A stretch of DNA of 64,000 nt from Cynocephalus volans (GCF_027409185.1 NC_084463.1:50028907-50092906); one strand, 5' to 3'. Counted from the first letter of the stretch, positions 32,243 to 43,800 are shown. Notes: generated by a model from the letters alone, not told the origin. Numbers and translations are program-made.

Positions 32243-32524
32243 CAGAAGCTACATATGTAATTAAAAAATTTCTAGTAGCTACATTAAAGAGAAAGAAAAA
32301 GTAAAGGTAAAACATTTTAAAATTACTTAACTTAGTATATCCAAAATATTCACATTTCAACATTGCTATAAAAATTGAGATATTTTACATTTTTTATTCA
32401 CACCACATCTTTGAAATCCAGGGTGTATTTGACACTTAGGCCACATCTGAGGTCGATTGAGCCATATCTCAAGTGCTCCATAGCCATATGTGCGAGGGGC
32501 CACCGTGTTGGACTGTGCAGATAT
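32243..32524 (+). mobile_element. hAT-type non-autonomous DNA transposon fragment
   Basis: AGCTACATATGTAATTAAAA, TTTCTAGTAGCTACATTAAA, CATCTTTGAAATCCAGGGTG and GGGGCCACCGTGTTGGACTG follow a common hAT/Charlie-group element, ending near the usual TTGGACAGCGCAG-type terminus (here GTTGGACTGTGCAG). The 5' terminus is missing; MITE copy 2 sits exactly at that edge. Confidence 0.6.
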
Positions 32525-32579
32525 GAAATGTGCTTCGTGAGGTCATCTGACATCCTGGTATCCACTGACACTCTGGAGT

Positions 32580-32989
32580 AAAGGTGTTTTAGTCCATTTT
32601 GTGTTGCTATAACAGAAATACCCGAAACTGGGTAATTTATAAGGAAAAGAGTCTTATTTGGCTTACAATTCTGGGACAGCTGCATCTAGCACAGGCCTCA
32701 GGCTGCTTCTACTCATGGCGGAAAGTGGCAGGCAGCCAGCGGGTACAAGCAGATCACATGGCGAGAGGAAGCAAGAGAGGAGGTGCCAGGGTCTATTAAA
32801 CAACCAGCTCTCAGGGGAACTAATAGAGTGAGAACTCACTCATTACTTCTCCCTCCCCTAGGGAGAGCATTAATTCATTCATGAGGGATCTGCCCCCATG
32901 ACTCAAACAGCTTCCAACACTGCCACATTGGGGATCAAATTTCCACATGAGTTTTGGAGGGGACAATACATCCAAACTCCATCAAAAGG
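32580..32989 (-). mobile_element. Solo MaLR/MLT-type LTR with perfect 5-bp target duplication
   Basis: The LTR runs from TGTTTTAGTCC (32585) to AAACTCCATCA (32984) in reversed orientation. AAAGG lies at 32580-32584 and again at 32985-32989. It carries the same GGGACAGCTGCATCT variant block as the LTR at 10701-11112, so the two belong to one subfamily. No internal region is present. Confidence 0.88.
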
Positions 32990-33631
32990 GGAGGTGAAAA
33001 TTCTCTCACATTTTGGGCTCCCAAGAAGGGTACTTTAGGAAATAGTATAACACCGAGACCCCAGGATGTGCTTTGCAGAGCCCAGTGTCCCACTGGGGAC
33101 TGTTTTGATCACTGGAGGAAACAGCCTTACAGTCTCGAGTACCCTGGTTAGGGTGGGTGAGACCATCCCCTCCCACTGCGCCTGCAGAAGACCTGCACAT
33201 GCAACTCTGGCTGTAGCAGTGCAGTCACTAGTTCAACCTTGAAGATAGTGCAGTAGTGTATTTTGCTAGATTTCATGTTTGTCTTTATGTCGAGTACATT
33301 GTAGTTATTGAACCTGGCCAGTCCAACAGCAGAAATGGCTGGGGGGGTGTGTATGTGTGTGTGTGAGAGAGAGATTCATGCATTTCATAAAAGTGAAAAT
33401 GGTATTTCTAGTCGGGGTTTCTGATAGAGCTCTGGGGAGCAGTTGAGGGTCAAGCAGCATTCCAACATGGTAGGATAGAAGGCCTCCCCCGCTGGGAAGC
33501 CCCCGGACCCCCGTCCCTCTGCAGATTGCTTTGCTTTGTGACCCACTTCATTTATTTCCTGTCGAGGCTGAGTTTTATCCCAGTCAGCCTGTTTATCTAA
33601 TTTTGTGTTAAGAGTTATGTTTGCATGCCAA
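32990..33631. other. No gene; short GT tract
   Basis: A GT/GA tract lies at about 33345-33373. Otherwise the sequence is unassigned. Confidence 0.45.
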
Positions 33632-33674
33632 GGAAATAATATACCTTTTTTTTTTTTGGAAATAATATACCTTT
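33632..33674 (-). mobile_element. Poly(A)-only insertion (9 T) with 17-bp target duplication
   Basis: GGAAATAATATACCTTT occurs at 33632-33648 and again, identically, at 33658-33674, with nine T between. The second copy is followed by AAATTG, giving a TTT/AAA junction like the L1 endonuclease site for a minus-strand insertion. The simplest reading is an L1-mediated insertion that kept only the poly(A) tail. Simple duplication with slippage is the alternative. Confidence 0.7.
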
Positions 33675-34000
33675 AAATTGAACACTTCTACAAGTAGCTT
33701 TCTGGTCTTTGAGCAGTTAGGCATCAAGCATCCTCCTAGGGCATGGATCGCATGTGGGAATACAAGAAAGAACAAAACACAGCATTTGCATTACACTTAC
33801 CATCTAGAGGTGGAAAAGGAAGGATTCCAAAAGCAACCCTTGCTGTATTTGAACCAAATGAGATTTCAAGTGGTTTTCTAGTTAATCCTGATGTGAATAA
33901 CATTTCTAGTGAAAGGTCCCAAAGAACTTAAGTGAAGGGTAGTGTCACAGGATCACAGGGTCTGAGAGCTACAGCATCTAAAACAATGTATAGTTTATGC
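33675..34000. other. No feature recognised
   Basis: Short frames at 33678-33931 show no recognisable similarity. Confidence 0.35.
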
Positions 34001-34240
34001 CAAAGGAGATAAAACAACACACATAAAAAAATGGAACACCCAGAAATAGACACAAATTCAAAGGAAGAATTAAGAATATATTAAAAAGATATTTAAAGGT
34101 CCTGGGGAATAGATTGTTTATTCACTGTCTAGGTACTTGGGGAAAATAAATTTTGATATCTATCTTACATCTTATATCAAAATAAATTTTTGCTAAACAC
34201 AAAATTACTGTATAATAGGCAAAGAAGCAGACAAAGTGAT
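34001..34240 (+). mobile_element. L1M ORF2 fragment, sense (weak)
   Basis: GGAACACCCAGAAATAGACA and a following A-rich part with TATATCAAAATAAATTTTTG resemble the ORF2 3' region of old L1 (GAGAACCCAGAAATAAACC ... ATATACAAAAATAAATTCC). It is diverged. Confidence 0.45.
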
Positions 34241-35299
34241 TGCTCCTTATGTGTTGAGGGAATAATACATAAATTAATTGGGCTGCAGGGTGAAATCAGG
34301 ATCAAGACTGATAAAAAACCAGGTGACACAGTGGCTAGGGATTCATTTATAGATAATCTTGAATGCTGAGTGAGCAGGAGAGCTGAGATTTGGGCTGCGT
34401 GCAGTGGGAAGATTTGTATGGGATAGTCCTGTGTAGAGCTTGGTCTAGGAAGATGATCATTCTTTTAACACGTTAGCCTGGTGCATTAAATCCTCACACT
34501 TTCATAGTACCAGGAAGCTCCTAAGCACACCATGATTTTATAGTCTCTTAGCTCTTCTGCCACAGCCTTTCATTTGTCCAAGTGTTTGACATACTGAATG
34601 AACAAAAACTTGCCTAAGGGAATGTTATCAAAATAAAATGCTTATTGGTGGTGTTCCCTGTTTTCCAAAGATCAGACATGGCACATAATGTTTTTTGTTT
34701 TTTCTTTTTTCTCAATAGTCTACTAGTTCCTGGAGAGAAACTATCCTTTAGCCCCAAGGCAGGGAAGCTGCTTGTCACAGGTCTCATCCCTGAATTATTG
34801 TAGCTGACTACTTTTTTACTTCTCTAATGTCTGTGACACTAACTGCCTTTGTTAAATTCCTTCTGCTGAAATGCCAGCGTGGATTCTGCTTTTTGGATTG
34901 GAGCCACTATCTTTCAGGATGAAGAGTTACCTGTGTGAATAGTAGAGTAAAAGTGTTTCTGGAAAGGAGGAAAATGTATTTTAACATACGTGACTGGCTT
35001 GAGTCCTTTGAGTTTTCGAGGGATCCCTCTGGCTTGAAAGGTGGAAAACACACTGGAGTAGAGCAGATGGAGACAAGAAGGTAAGGAAGCAATAACAATT
35101 GGTCACCAGCTTTTGCCTAGATGCTTAAGCCGGGGGCCTAGGGTTACTTCAAAATACTTTCCCTTTCTCCACACCTCTAATTTATTAGCACCTCTCCCCA
35201 GAAATCTCTTTTCCAACAATTCTGGCTTAGTCTGCTTGATGTTCTCTACAGCACTGATAATTTTAAAAAGTTCCCCAGGTTATTCTAATTAATGTGTAC
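34241..35299. other. No gene recognised
   Basis: Unassigned sequence with no long credible frame and no repeat that I can name. Confidence 0.4.
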
Positions 35300-35512
35300 A
35301 CAGCCCTGGCAGTCCACGGGAGGGCTTCACACTATCCTGCAGCAGAATCACCTGGGAGGCTTGGTAAGCCACAGATTGCTGGGCTGTGCACCAAAGACTC
35401 TGACTCAGTTGTTCTTGGGTGAGGCCTGAAAACGTGCATGGCTAGCTGGTTCCAGGTAATGCTGAAGCTGCTGGTCTGGGGACCACACTTTGAGAACCAC
35501 TGTCCTAGGCAG
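35300..35512 (-). mobile_element. MER5A-like hAT-Charlie MITE
   Basis: AGCAGAATCACCTGGGAGGC, TGGTCTGGGGACCACACTTT and the terminus TTTGAGAACCACTG are the reversed MER5A ends and body. It is about 190-210 nt, the expected size. Confidence 0.8.
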
Positions 35513-35599
35513 TTTTCATGCAAGTGGACTACAATAGCTTTCTACCAGGTCCCTCCTTTTACTTTTATCTTGCAGCAGTCCGTTCTCCACATACTTGCC

Positions 35600-35803
35600 A
35601 GCGAGATTTCCAAAAAGTAAATTGGATCATATGAACCTCTGTATCCCTACATTTTCATGTGTCAAATTCCCCAATGTCTTCCAGTGCAATCAGAATAAAA
35701 TCCAAAGCCTTAACCAGCCTGCAAACATCCTGCATGATTTGGCCCTGCTGACCACTAGGAACTTGTTTCTTATGGTTCTGCCCTTCACTGCTGCTCTCTG
35801 ATT
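35600..35803 (+). mobile_element. L2 fragment, part 1 (split by LTR)
   Basis: CAATCAGAATAAAATCCAAA, GCATGATTTGGCCCTGCTGA and CTTCACTGCTGCTCTCTG match the L2 3' region. It resumes at 36738 after the LTR insertion. Confidence 0.7.
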
Positions 35804-36736
35804 GCTATGGGTCAAATGGGTCCCCCAAAAGTTCATGTGTTGGAAACTTGACCCCCATTGTAACAGTGCTAACGGAGTGGGAAATCCAATGATCATATGT
35901 AGGGAAAGTGAAGGAAAATGGTCAGGGCCCCTCAGATGTTCAGAATCTGGCTGAGCATTTGATGTAAATACGCACATGTAACCACATGTTCCTTGGTTAT
36001 TGTCAAATGTAATTGCATATGTGTGCCCAGGTGTCCCGTGTTATCAGACTTAAGGATAAAAGATGAATGGCTCTGATCCACGCCCCCCCACCTCAGGGGA
36101 TGCCCCCAGGGGGGCACAGGAAGGCTGCTGCTGCTGCTACTGCTGAGGACTGAGCTTGTGTCATCTGCCAATGGCTCCCGGGAGCTTTCCCAATCACCTA
36201 GCTTGTGGACCTGCATATGAGGGGTCTGGTGACCCAGCCTGGCTTGTGAGGGTGACTCAGTCTATACAATGGGTTTGAAGGGTCTGAGCCCTAGCCCTGA
36301 CAATACAAATGTAAACTTAGTATAACTAAAATAATGAAACATTTTGGCTTTAGTTATGAATTACCCAATCCTACAATTGGCATAATCACGTAGCTCTACA
36401 TCATACTTGAAAGATGGAGGCTTTGAGAGGTGATTAGATTGTGAGGACCGTACCCTAGTGAATGAATTCATGGAGGAATGGGTTTATGGTTTAGGGGGTG
36501 GTCATGGGCGTGGTGCTGAGGGTTTTATAAAGAGAGTGAGTGAGCAGGTCAGCTCTCTCGCTCAGCCCATTCTCACCATGTGGTACCCTGCGTTGCTGTA
36601 GAAGAAAGCCTCCAGCGCATGTGTTGCCTGGACTTTCTATTTCCCAGACTCTGAAACTATGAGTAATAAAATTCCTTTCTTTATAAATTACCCAGTTTCA
36701 GGTTTCCTGTTATAAGCAACAAAAACGGACTAATAC
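35804..36736 (+). mobile_element. MaLR LTR, sense, interrupted by another repeat
   Basis: The left part (TGCTATGGGTC at 35804, CCCCCAAAAGTTCATGTGTT, GAGTGGGAAATCC) and right part (TTTGAGAGGTGATTAGATTG, CCAGACTCTGAAACTATGAG, TACCCAGTTTCAGGTTTCCT, GGACTAATAC) are two ends of one LTR. They are separated by about 510 nt of unrelated sequence (about 35896-36405). Confidence 0.75.
35900..36310 (+). mobile_element. LTR-like repeat inserted in the MaLR LTR
   Basis: It begins near TGTAGGGAAAGTGAAGG and ends near CCCTAGCCCTGACA, with a possible TATA-like GGATAAAAGATG at about 36053. The 3' block (GCATATGAGGGGTCTGGTGA) is shared with 8846-8955. About 95 nt of unassigned sequence follows before the host LTR resumes. 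The ends are estimates. Confidence 0.5.
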
Positions 36737-36737
36737 G

Positions 36738-37125
36738 CCACTCCTGCCAGCCCTCCTTCCAACCTGCAGACACACCAGTTTGTTTTTGCCACAGGCTTCC
36801 CCCACCTCCCGTTTGCTGGCAACGTCCTTCCTCCCAAATTCTCAAGGCTGGCTTCTCATTAGCCCAGACTCAGCTCAAATGTTGCCTCCGAGCCGCCTAA
36901 TCCCAGAAGTCACTCTCTACCTCATGAGCTGATTTTCTTTTCTTTTCTTCATGACACTTTTCTCTTTTAGTTGTTTGTTTGCTTGGCTATAACTAGATAT
37001 AACTTGGAACGTAAGCTAAATGAAAGTGGGGGACGTAGCCTCTGGGATGGACCACTGTGTTTGCAGCACCCACACCAAGGCCTGGAATGCCAGAGCCTTT
37101 AATAAATGTCAGTTGACCGAACAAG
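36738..37125 (+). mobile_element. L2 3' end, part 2
   Basis: CAGCTCAAATGTTGCCTCCG, GTAAGCTAAATGAAAGTGGG, AGGCCTGGAATGCCAGAGC and TTTAATAAATGTCAGTTGAC are the L2 3' blocks continuing from 35803. Confidence 0.75.
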
Positions 37126-37190
37126 CTCATATAGTATTGTAAGGAAAAAATACCCAAGGAAAAGAGACAAGTAAGCCCGTATGTATTCTT

Positions 37191-37302
37191 AGGGTAACGA
37201 GTCTTCTCAGTTTGCCTGGGACTGAGGGGCATTCCCAGGATGTGAAGCTTTCAGTGTTGAAACCAGGACAGTCCTGGGCAAACTGGGATGAGTTGGTCAC
37301 TC
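37191..37302. mobile_element. Short inverted-repeat DNA element (112 nt)
   Basis: Left end GGGTAACGAGTCTTCTCAG with TTTGCCTGGGACT, right end AGTCCTGGGCAAACTGGGAT with GAGTTGGTCAC. The arms pair over about 33 nt with few mismatches. It resembles an old mammalian MITE. Confidence 0.65.
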
Positions 37303-37839
37303 TCGTGTTGGAGAACTTGTAGCGCTCCTGAGCTGAGCATTCATTGTGTTCTCTTTGTAATATCCTCACATTCCCTTACTCAGTCCCTGTAGCTTCTTTA
37401 AGACAATCGTAGCGTTGTATAACCAGGAAGCACCCTGAGAAGCCATCCTGTCCTTTGAGATTGCTTTCAGGTAGGACCGAGAAATCACTGTAGCTTTCTT
37501 TGGTTATCTCATTCTATTTAGCACTGCTCCTTAAAAAAAAAAAAAAAAAAAAAAAGGCTTTGGTTGAAATTTAAACCCTTGCACGCCAGCTCAAGGACAT
37601 TTCATGTTAGACCTCAAACTAGGCTGGCTCAAAATAAGAATAATTATAAGGAAAAGAAAAATCGATGGGTGTTGAATGGAAGAAAAAGATCTGGGGAGCA
37701 ACGTGGACCACTGCTTTAGTAAGCTCCGCCCCAATGCAGAAAAGAATGTGTGAACGAATCATTTAGCGACACTAGTAACTGTGATGACGAAGGGTGACAT
37801 ATTCTTGTCCAGGTAACGGCACGCCTGCCTGCTCATAGG
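37303..37839. other. No gene; poly(A) tract 37533-37555
   Basis: An A run of about 22 follows TGCTCCTT. CTTTGGTT occurs on both sides (about 37498 and 37559), a weak hint of a tiny retro-insertion. Nothing else is recognised. Confidence 0.4.
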
Positions 37840-38095
37840 CAATATTTGACTTTGATGAGGTGGTCTCTCCCATCCCTCGCTTCCAAGAAGGGCCTGCACT
37901 CTTCCCCTCCACTCCGTCTCCACAGCTCCTCAGCTATCATCTTTCTCAGCACAAATTCACAGAGCTGTCATCGCTGAGTTTCTTCTCTTTTCCTCTTTAG
38001 AATATAGGCACGTGGGGGGCAGGAATACGTGCTTAGCCCAGGTTCTGGCAAAAATGAGATTTTGGAATGATAAATAAATGGGTAAGTAAATAAAC
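37840..38095 (+). mobile_element. L2 3' end, sense
   Basis: CTCTTTAGAATATAGGCACG, TGGGGGGCAGGAATACGTGC and AATGATAAATAAATGGG follow the L2 terminal region. Confidence 0.6.
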
Positions 38096-38224
38096 AGGTA
38101 CGTAACATAAATATAGCAGTCCTTTCAAAGTTGGTCCTAGCACTTCATTCAAGACGAGTAATGTGCTTTATACAGTTAAAGAAATGCATAGCCATTATCT
38201 GAGCGATTTTTTTTTCTATTTATA

Positions 38225-38440
38225 AAACTAATGATAAAAATATAGATTAACACTTCCTGTGAGCCAGATGTGGTGCCAGGCTCCTTACATACATTAACTC
38301 ACTTGAAACAGGTGTTATTATTACTCAGTTTTGTAGGTGAGAAAACTGAGCATACCAAGAACGAGCAACATACCCCATACTCCCTGGCTGAGGATTGCAG
38401 CCTCTGTCAGCCTGATTCCAGAGCTCGATCCCAGATCTTT
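38225..38440 (+). mobile_element. MIR SINE
   Basis: GTGAGCCAGATGTGGTGCCA, CATACATTAACTCACTTGAA, TTTGTAGGTGAGAAAACTGA and CTGATTCCAGAGCTCGATCC are the MIR blocks in order. Confidence 0.8.
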
Positions 38441-40195
38441 GTTATATAGGTAACAGGTCATAACCAAGACAAGCGACCTGGACTTGTCCTTCCAGAAATC
38501 CTGAATTTAATATGTTTTCCATGCTTAAGTTCAAAGTAACTTTGCAGTGTTTAAATGCCCAGTGTTAGTGCCAAGTGGCGATTCCTCACGTTTTGAGTAA
38601 TTTTATCATTTTTGAAATAAATAGTCATCGCTGTATTTTGATGTAACCAGGACACTCAAGTGCCTGCAGAGAGCATGCTGAATTTTGCATAACTGTCCAT
38701 CCTGTGCCTAATGTCCACCTTGACTTGCGGTATTATTTTGAATTTTTTTTTTAAACAAAGCATTAGTTAAGGGAAGTGCTTTTGAAAATCATTCTCAATA
38801 AATCAAAGGATTTAAAAATATAATTTACTCAACTTCAGAGAGGTCCAGCATATCAAATACTAGACTGGCAATTAATGCCCATTGTTCAAATAGTCCCGAA
38901 ATGATTAGAGGCTCCCACAAGGGAGAAATCTGAAGTGGCCACATTTGGTACCAGGTGTTTGAGTAAAGGGTGTTATTGGTCTTGAGATGTAATTGGGGTC
39001 AGCTACGCAATAAAGAGGTTTAAACTTCGTGCCTCAGCTATTATTACTGGGCCAACCCCAACCCCTTTCATCAAACTCTGGCTCCATTACTGTCACTAAC
39101 AATCGTTTCCTCACTGGGAGTTATCAATAAGATTCTAGCTATTGTTAGGATCTGTTAGCCAAAAATTATTGACTCAGCATTGGAAGTTCAACAGCTGCAG
39201 TTTCTGTCATTTAGCAGGACTCTACAATGCAGTGTGCATGAATGAAAGTCATATGTTAATGTATGTACTGCATGTTAAATTATGTACATACACACAAAGA
39301 CAATTTTTCATGGGTTTCTAAGGAATTGTTCAGCTGTATTCAGAGGTAAAAATCATTTTATCAGTGGAAACTATGTGAATTGACAACTACCTTCTGTTAA
39401 AAAAATGCAAAAAGGAACTAGGTAATTTAAAACCCTCCTAGAAGCCATAAATAACATTGCATTAAAATATATATGTATTACTTTTCTATCAGTAAATATG
39501 ACATATACAAGTTTTGTAAAAATGGTGACTCATAATTGGAGATGTAAAACTGAACAATTATAAAATCTGAGTATATTTTTGAAGAAAATAATACATAGTT
39601 GTATCACTATTTTTTCAGTTACTCTTTTCATGAATTTCTCCATTTTTAGTACTAACATAAGAGGGAAATCCTGAATGTATTTATTACATATCAGTTTAGT
39701 ATATGTAATATAATTGCAATGACATAGATTCTCTTAATATATGGGCTATTTTAAAAATTAGCATAGACTCTTATGCTTTATGAATTTCTGTTATGGAAAA
39801 CTCTCTTTCCAGCTAAGATTATTTTAATGGCTCTCACTTTAAACTAAGTCTTCAGCATCTGTTCTTTCTTTAATTCAAAATGCTGAAAGAAATTAATTTA
39901 AATGCTTCATAAAAGAGCTATTTTATGTTTTTAAAATCCCTGTATGTATCTTGACTCTCAGTCTAAATGTATATTGGCGATCTCCAAAAACATCTGGAGT
40001 TAAACAGCTGTTCTTCGACATCTGATCTGGAATACTTCCCAGGGAAGACATGAGATCATTCCAAAATGGATGTATTACAGACTCAAAAGTCCATTCCCTC
40101 TTCTCGTGTCCTGTCTTAAGTATATCATCACTATTAAACTAATAAAGGAATGACAATTTTAATATAGTGTTACCATGGTTTTATAAATAGAGTTG
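38441..40195. other. Repeat-poor AT-rich block; candidate conserved element at 38960-39260
   Basis: About 1.7 kb with no repeat that I recognise. Within 38960-39260 the composition is mixed and motif-dense (GCTATTATTACTGGGCC, TTATCAATAAGATTC, CATATGTTAATGTATG), as in many enhancers. No open frame of note. Confidence 0.3.
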
Positions 40196-40860
40196 TTTTT
40201 CTTTTTTTTTTAACCATAGTTTTGTTTTATTTATTTATTTTTAAATGGTAACTTTTTTATTGGTTATGAATATTCATGGGGTACAAAGATGACTGTCACC
40301 ACTTGTGCCCAAGATGTGATGGCCAGATCCATACTAGCAGCATGCCCATTACCACATATTGCAGTTATACCCTGTGTCCCCCACCCGATTAATCCCCAAC
40401 CTCCCTCCCCATCTCTCTTTCCTCCACTCCACTTTCTATCCCTCGGTATGTTCTCTCCCTCTACAAACCCAATGCACTACTGTGGTCTTTCTTTCCTTCC
40501 TTCTTTCTCTCTTAGCTCCCACATATGAGTGAGCACATGCAGTATTTTTCCCCTGTGCTTTGCTTATTTCACTCAATATAAGTTTCTCCAAGTTCATTCA
40601 TGTTGTTGCGAATGGCAGAATTTCATTCTTTTTTATGGCAGAGTAGTATTGAACAGAGTATATGTACCACAGTTTCCTTATCCAGTCATCCATTGATGGA
40701 CATTTAGGTTGTTTCCATATCTTGGCTATTGTAAACAGAGCTGCAATGAACATGGGAGTGCAGGTATCCCTTCAACATGATGATTTCCATTCCTTTGGGT
40801 ATATACCCAGAATTGGAGTTGCTGGATCATATGGAAGATCTATCTTAAACTGAGTTTTAA
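40196..40860 (-). mobile_element. L1 3' end, 5'-truncated, minus strand
   Basis: From a T-rich start (reversed tail at about 40198-40245) it reads TGAATATTCATGGGGTACAA, GCTCCCACATATGAGTGAGC, TCCATTGATGGACATTTAGG, GAACATGGGAGTGCAGGTAT and GGGTATATACCCAGAATTGG, the reversed L1 3' UTR and ORF2 end. It is less diverged than the other L1 pieces, and stops abruptly near 40853. Confidence 0.9.
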
Positions 40861-43800
40861 TGCTCAGGTAAATTTTTCTTCCCCTCAGTATTTTCTAAGA
40901 TATTCGCACTTAATAATTGCATTGATTAATTGATTGCATTTTCTTTTTAGCCAAATCTTATGCAGCACCGTTTCTGGAGTGTAGAGAACAGTGCTGACAG
41001 AGGTTGGGTACAGTCACGGTCATAGCAGCACTTAAAATGCTTGAGATGTAACAAGGAAATTCATGCAACCACACATCTCAGTACCTGACACCTCAGGAAG
41101 CCGGCAGCAGAGGCTCATTGTGAAAACTGTGGAGGATGTTTCCTGGGAGGCAACACCTACAACTCAGCCTGTGCATACTTAGTGCCCAGTGCACTTTCTG
41201 ATTTCTTTCTTCTTTCTATACAATGTAATTATAAACTAAAATAGGCTGCAAATGACGTGAAATGTACTGTCATTATTCTTGCACGAGTGACATTGTGGCA
41301 AATTTTACTTTGTTATGACAGCTATTGGGAAGATTAGCAGTTTGTTTTTGATGCCGTGGCAATCCCGACAATGTCAGCATCAGTGTTCAGAAGTATCAAG
41401 GGGAATGTTTTCTCTGGACAGTGAGGACACCTCACACCGCTTGGTCCACCAGGAGCTGCTCCCGTGTAGGACTTGCTGTATGGCACCAACAGTGCCTACA
41501 CTCTCCTCGCTGGGAATGCCAGGTTCATTTCCAAGTGCTCCCCAATACAGGAAGGCATTTCTTTGGAGCTGGCTTCTGGGCTTCTTCAGTTCTTTCCTGT
41601 GGAATCTCATTCCCTTCAGCGAGTCACTGTGACTCTGTGTGCACTTGTGCCACACCTCATTTCCTTGCATTTCTTGCTAGGACTTCCCTGGAAATACAGT
41701 GGCCGAAGAAAAAGTGAGTGCTGGTAGCTGCAGGCAAGGTCAATGTTACTCACGGTGACAGGCGTTTAGAAGAGAAGGCACGGAGGGTGCATTGGTGTTT
41801 ACTGAAGACCATTGCATCATAGGAGGAAAAAGAACCAATCAATGTGACATACATAAAAGGAAAGAAATTTAGTGGTTAAGGAGACATATTAAATGTCTAA
41901 GCAATATTGTTTGAAAACAAACAGCAGGGAATATGATGTTGTGTTCAATAAGCAGAACAAATACTGAGATGAAAAACTTTATATTTCATTAAATACAGAA
42001 GGGGCAGTGAAAGGCAAAGATTTGGAGAAAGAGGAGAGATGAGGGTCAGGGAAAGTAGAAAGTTACAGAAAAAGTGGTGAGAGAAGGACAGACAGAAAGG
42101 AGAGAGATGAGGAAAGGCAGGCAGCGAGGCTTTCCCTAAGTGAGCATTTGTTTCAGTTCATTTTTTTTAAGTCGAGTATCATAACCAGCTGTTCACCTGG
42201 GCTTGTGATTGTTACTACCTCTTAACTAAAACCTTTCGCCTTCTGTAGGTTAACCTTGCTTACAGATGCTAAGCGGCTCCAAAACCTATACTTTTAGAAT
42301 AGGCATTAAAAATTCAAATGTCTTCAGAGGCCACGTAGGTAGGAAATGTACATGAGTAAAGCTGTCTGTATGTAGAAAACAAAACAAAACAAAAACACAG
42401 ACAGAACAAACCCAGCTGCTGGAAACGTATCACATTTTCTTTATCTCTGCTGAACTACGGTTTAAACACAAATGTACACTGTACATCCCCCGCTCCCCTT
42501 CGGAGCATGATGTTTATTGTCCTATAATCGAGAAATGGGAATCTGGTATTTTACTTCTATACCAAGATCTCAGTCAGATCTTCCATTTTTCATTGTGATG
42601 TGAGTAAAGAATTAGGCTTTGACTCTGACAGAGTAATTTAGATTAATTCAATTTTATGTTCGAAAAGCAGCTGTTCACAGAGGTGGGTACTTAAGCACAT
42701 AGATATAATCCTTGTATAATAATTTTTGTTGTACTGAGATAGTAAAAAATTACTGATATATCAACATCATCATAGTTAGATTACACTATTTTACTAAAGT
42801 TTGACAATTTTCATTTCTCTTTTTGATTCACAGTTTCAATATAATTTGAGAAAGGAAAAATTAACTGATTTGTTCAATAATTCTAGGTATGAACTTGTTA
42901 AATTCACAAAGTGATTTGAATATGTAAAACAGCGTGTAGTAGGTTCACTTCTTGTGAACTGAAAACTTGTCAACTGGAACATTTTCAGTTCGGCTTCATA
43001 ATAGCATTTTGACAAACTGTGTCTCCCTCTAGTGAGATGAATCATTATTCTTTTAAAAATACACTAAAAATTGGATCCTCTGAAAGAAATATTTACTCCA
43101 ATCCAGAAAAAAAGCATATCATTAAACAATAAAGTCAATACACAGGGACACCTGGAGTTTATTTGACTGCTAAAGCAAGAGCTTTGGAGACTGTTTTCAT
43201 TCTACATGATTATGTTTACTTTAGAAAAGTTTTAGTAAAGCATAGTTCTCCTAACATCTGTTGCTTTCTTAAATAATGGACAGGCATTTTACATATTAAT
43301 TGCTATAGTGGAAATCGTGCAGCTCCCTGGATTTCAAAGGATAGAAACAAAATCGCAATTTACTGCTGGCACATTATGGTGTGTTGAAATTACCAAGGTA
43401 GATCTCATTCATTCCTTCAGTCCCCTCCTGAGTGTCACTCCCCGGAAGCTGGACGCCGGAGATGCTGGACGAATAAGCCAGTCATTGTTTGCAACCCCTT
43501 GTCACAACAAAATGCTCTCAAGAAGCATTTCAAAAAAGTTCCTATACTATTTCAGCATTCAAATATTTTCGTCCAGAGTATTTGTTTTGGGGACGAGGCT
43601 AGGCAGCTACGAAGTACACTCCTCTGCACGGAAGAGAGCTCCCGAGGGCTGCGAAGACCTCCCCACACAAAGCAAGAGCAGGTTTGCTGACCGAGGTCGC
43701 TTCTGAAGCAAACGAGTTGCAGACAAGCCTGGTCTGCAGCCTGCAAATGAAAGAAGACGGTTTCAGAAGTAAAAGTAACAAAGCTCCAAGTCTGTGCCCT

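Noticed and set aside
37498..37566. CTTTGGTT direct repeats around a poly(A) tract, as a target duplication
   Set aside because: An 8-bp match in low-complexity surroundings is too weak, and the enclosed 27-nt body matches no retroelement I know.
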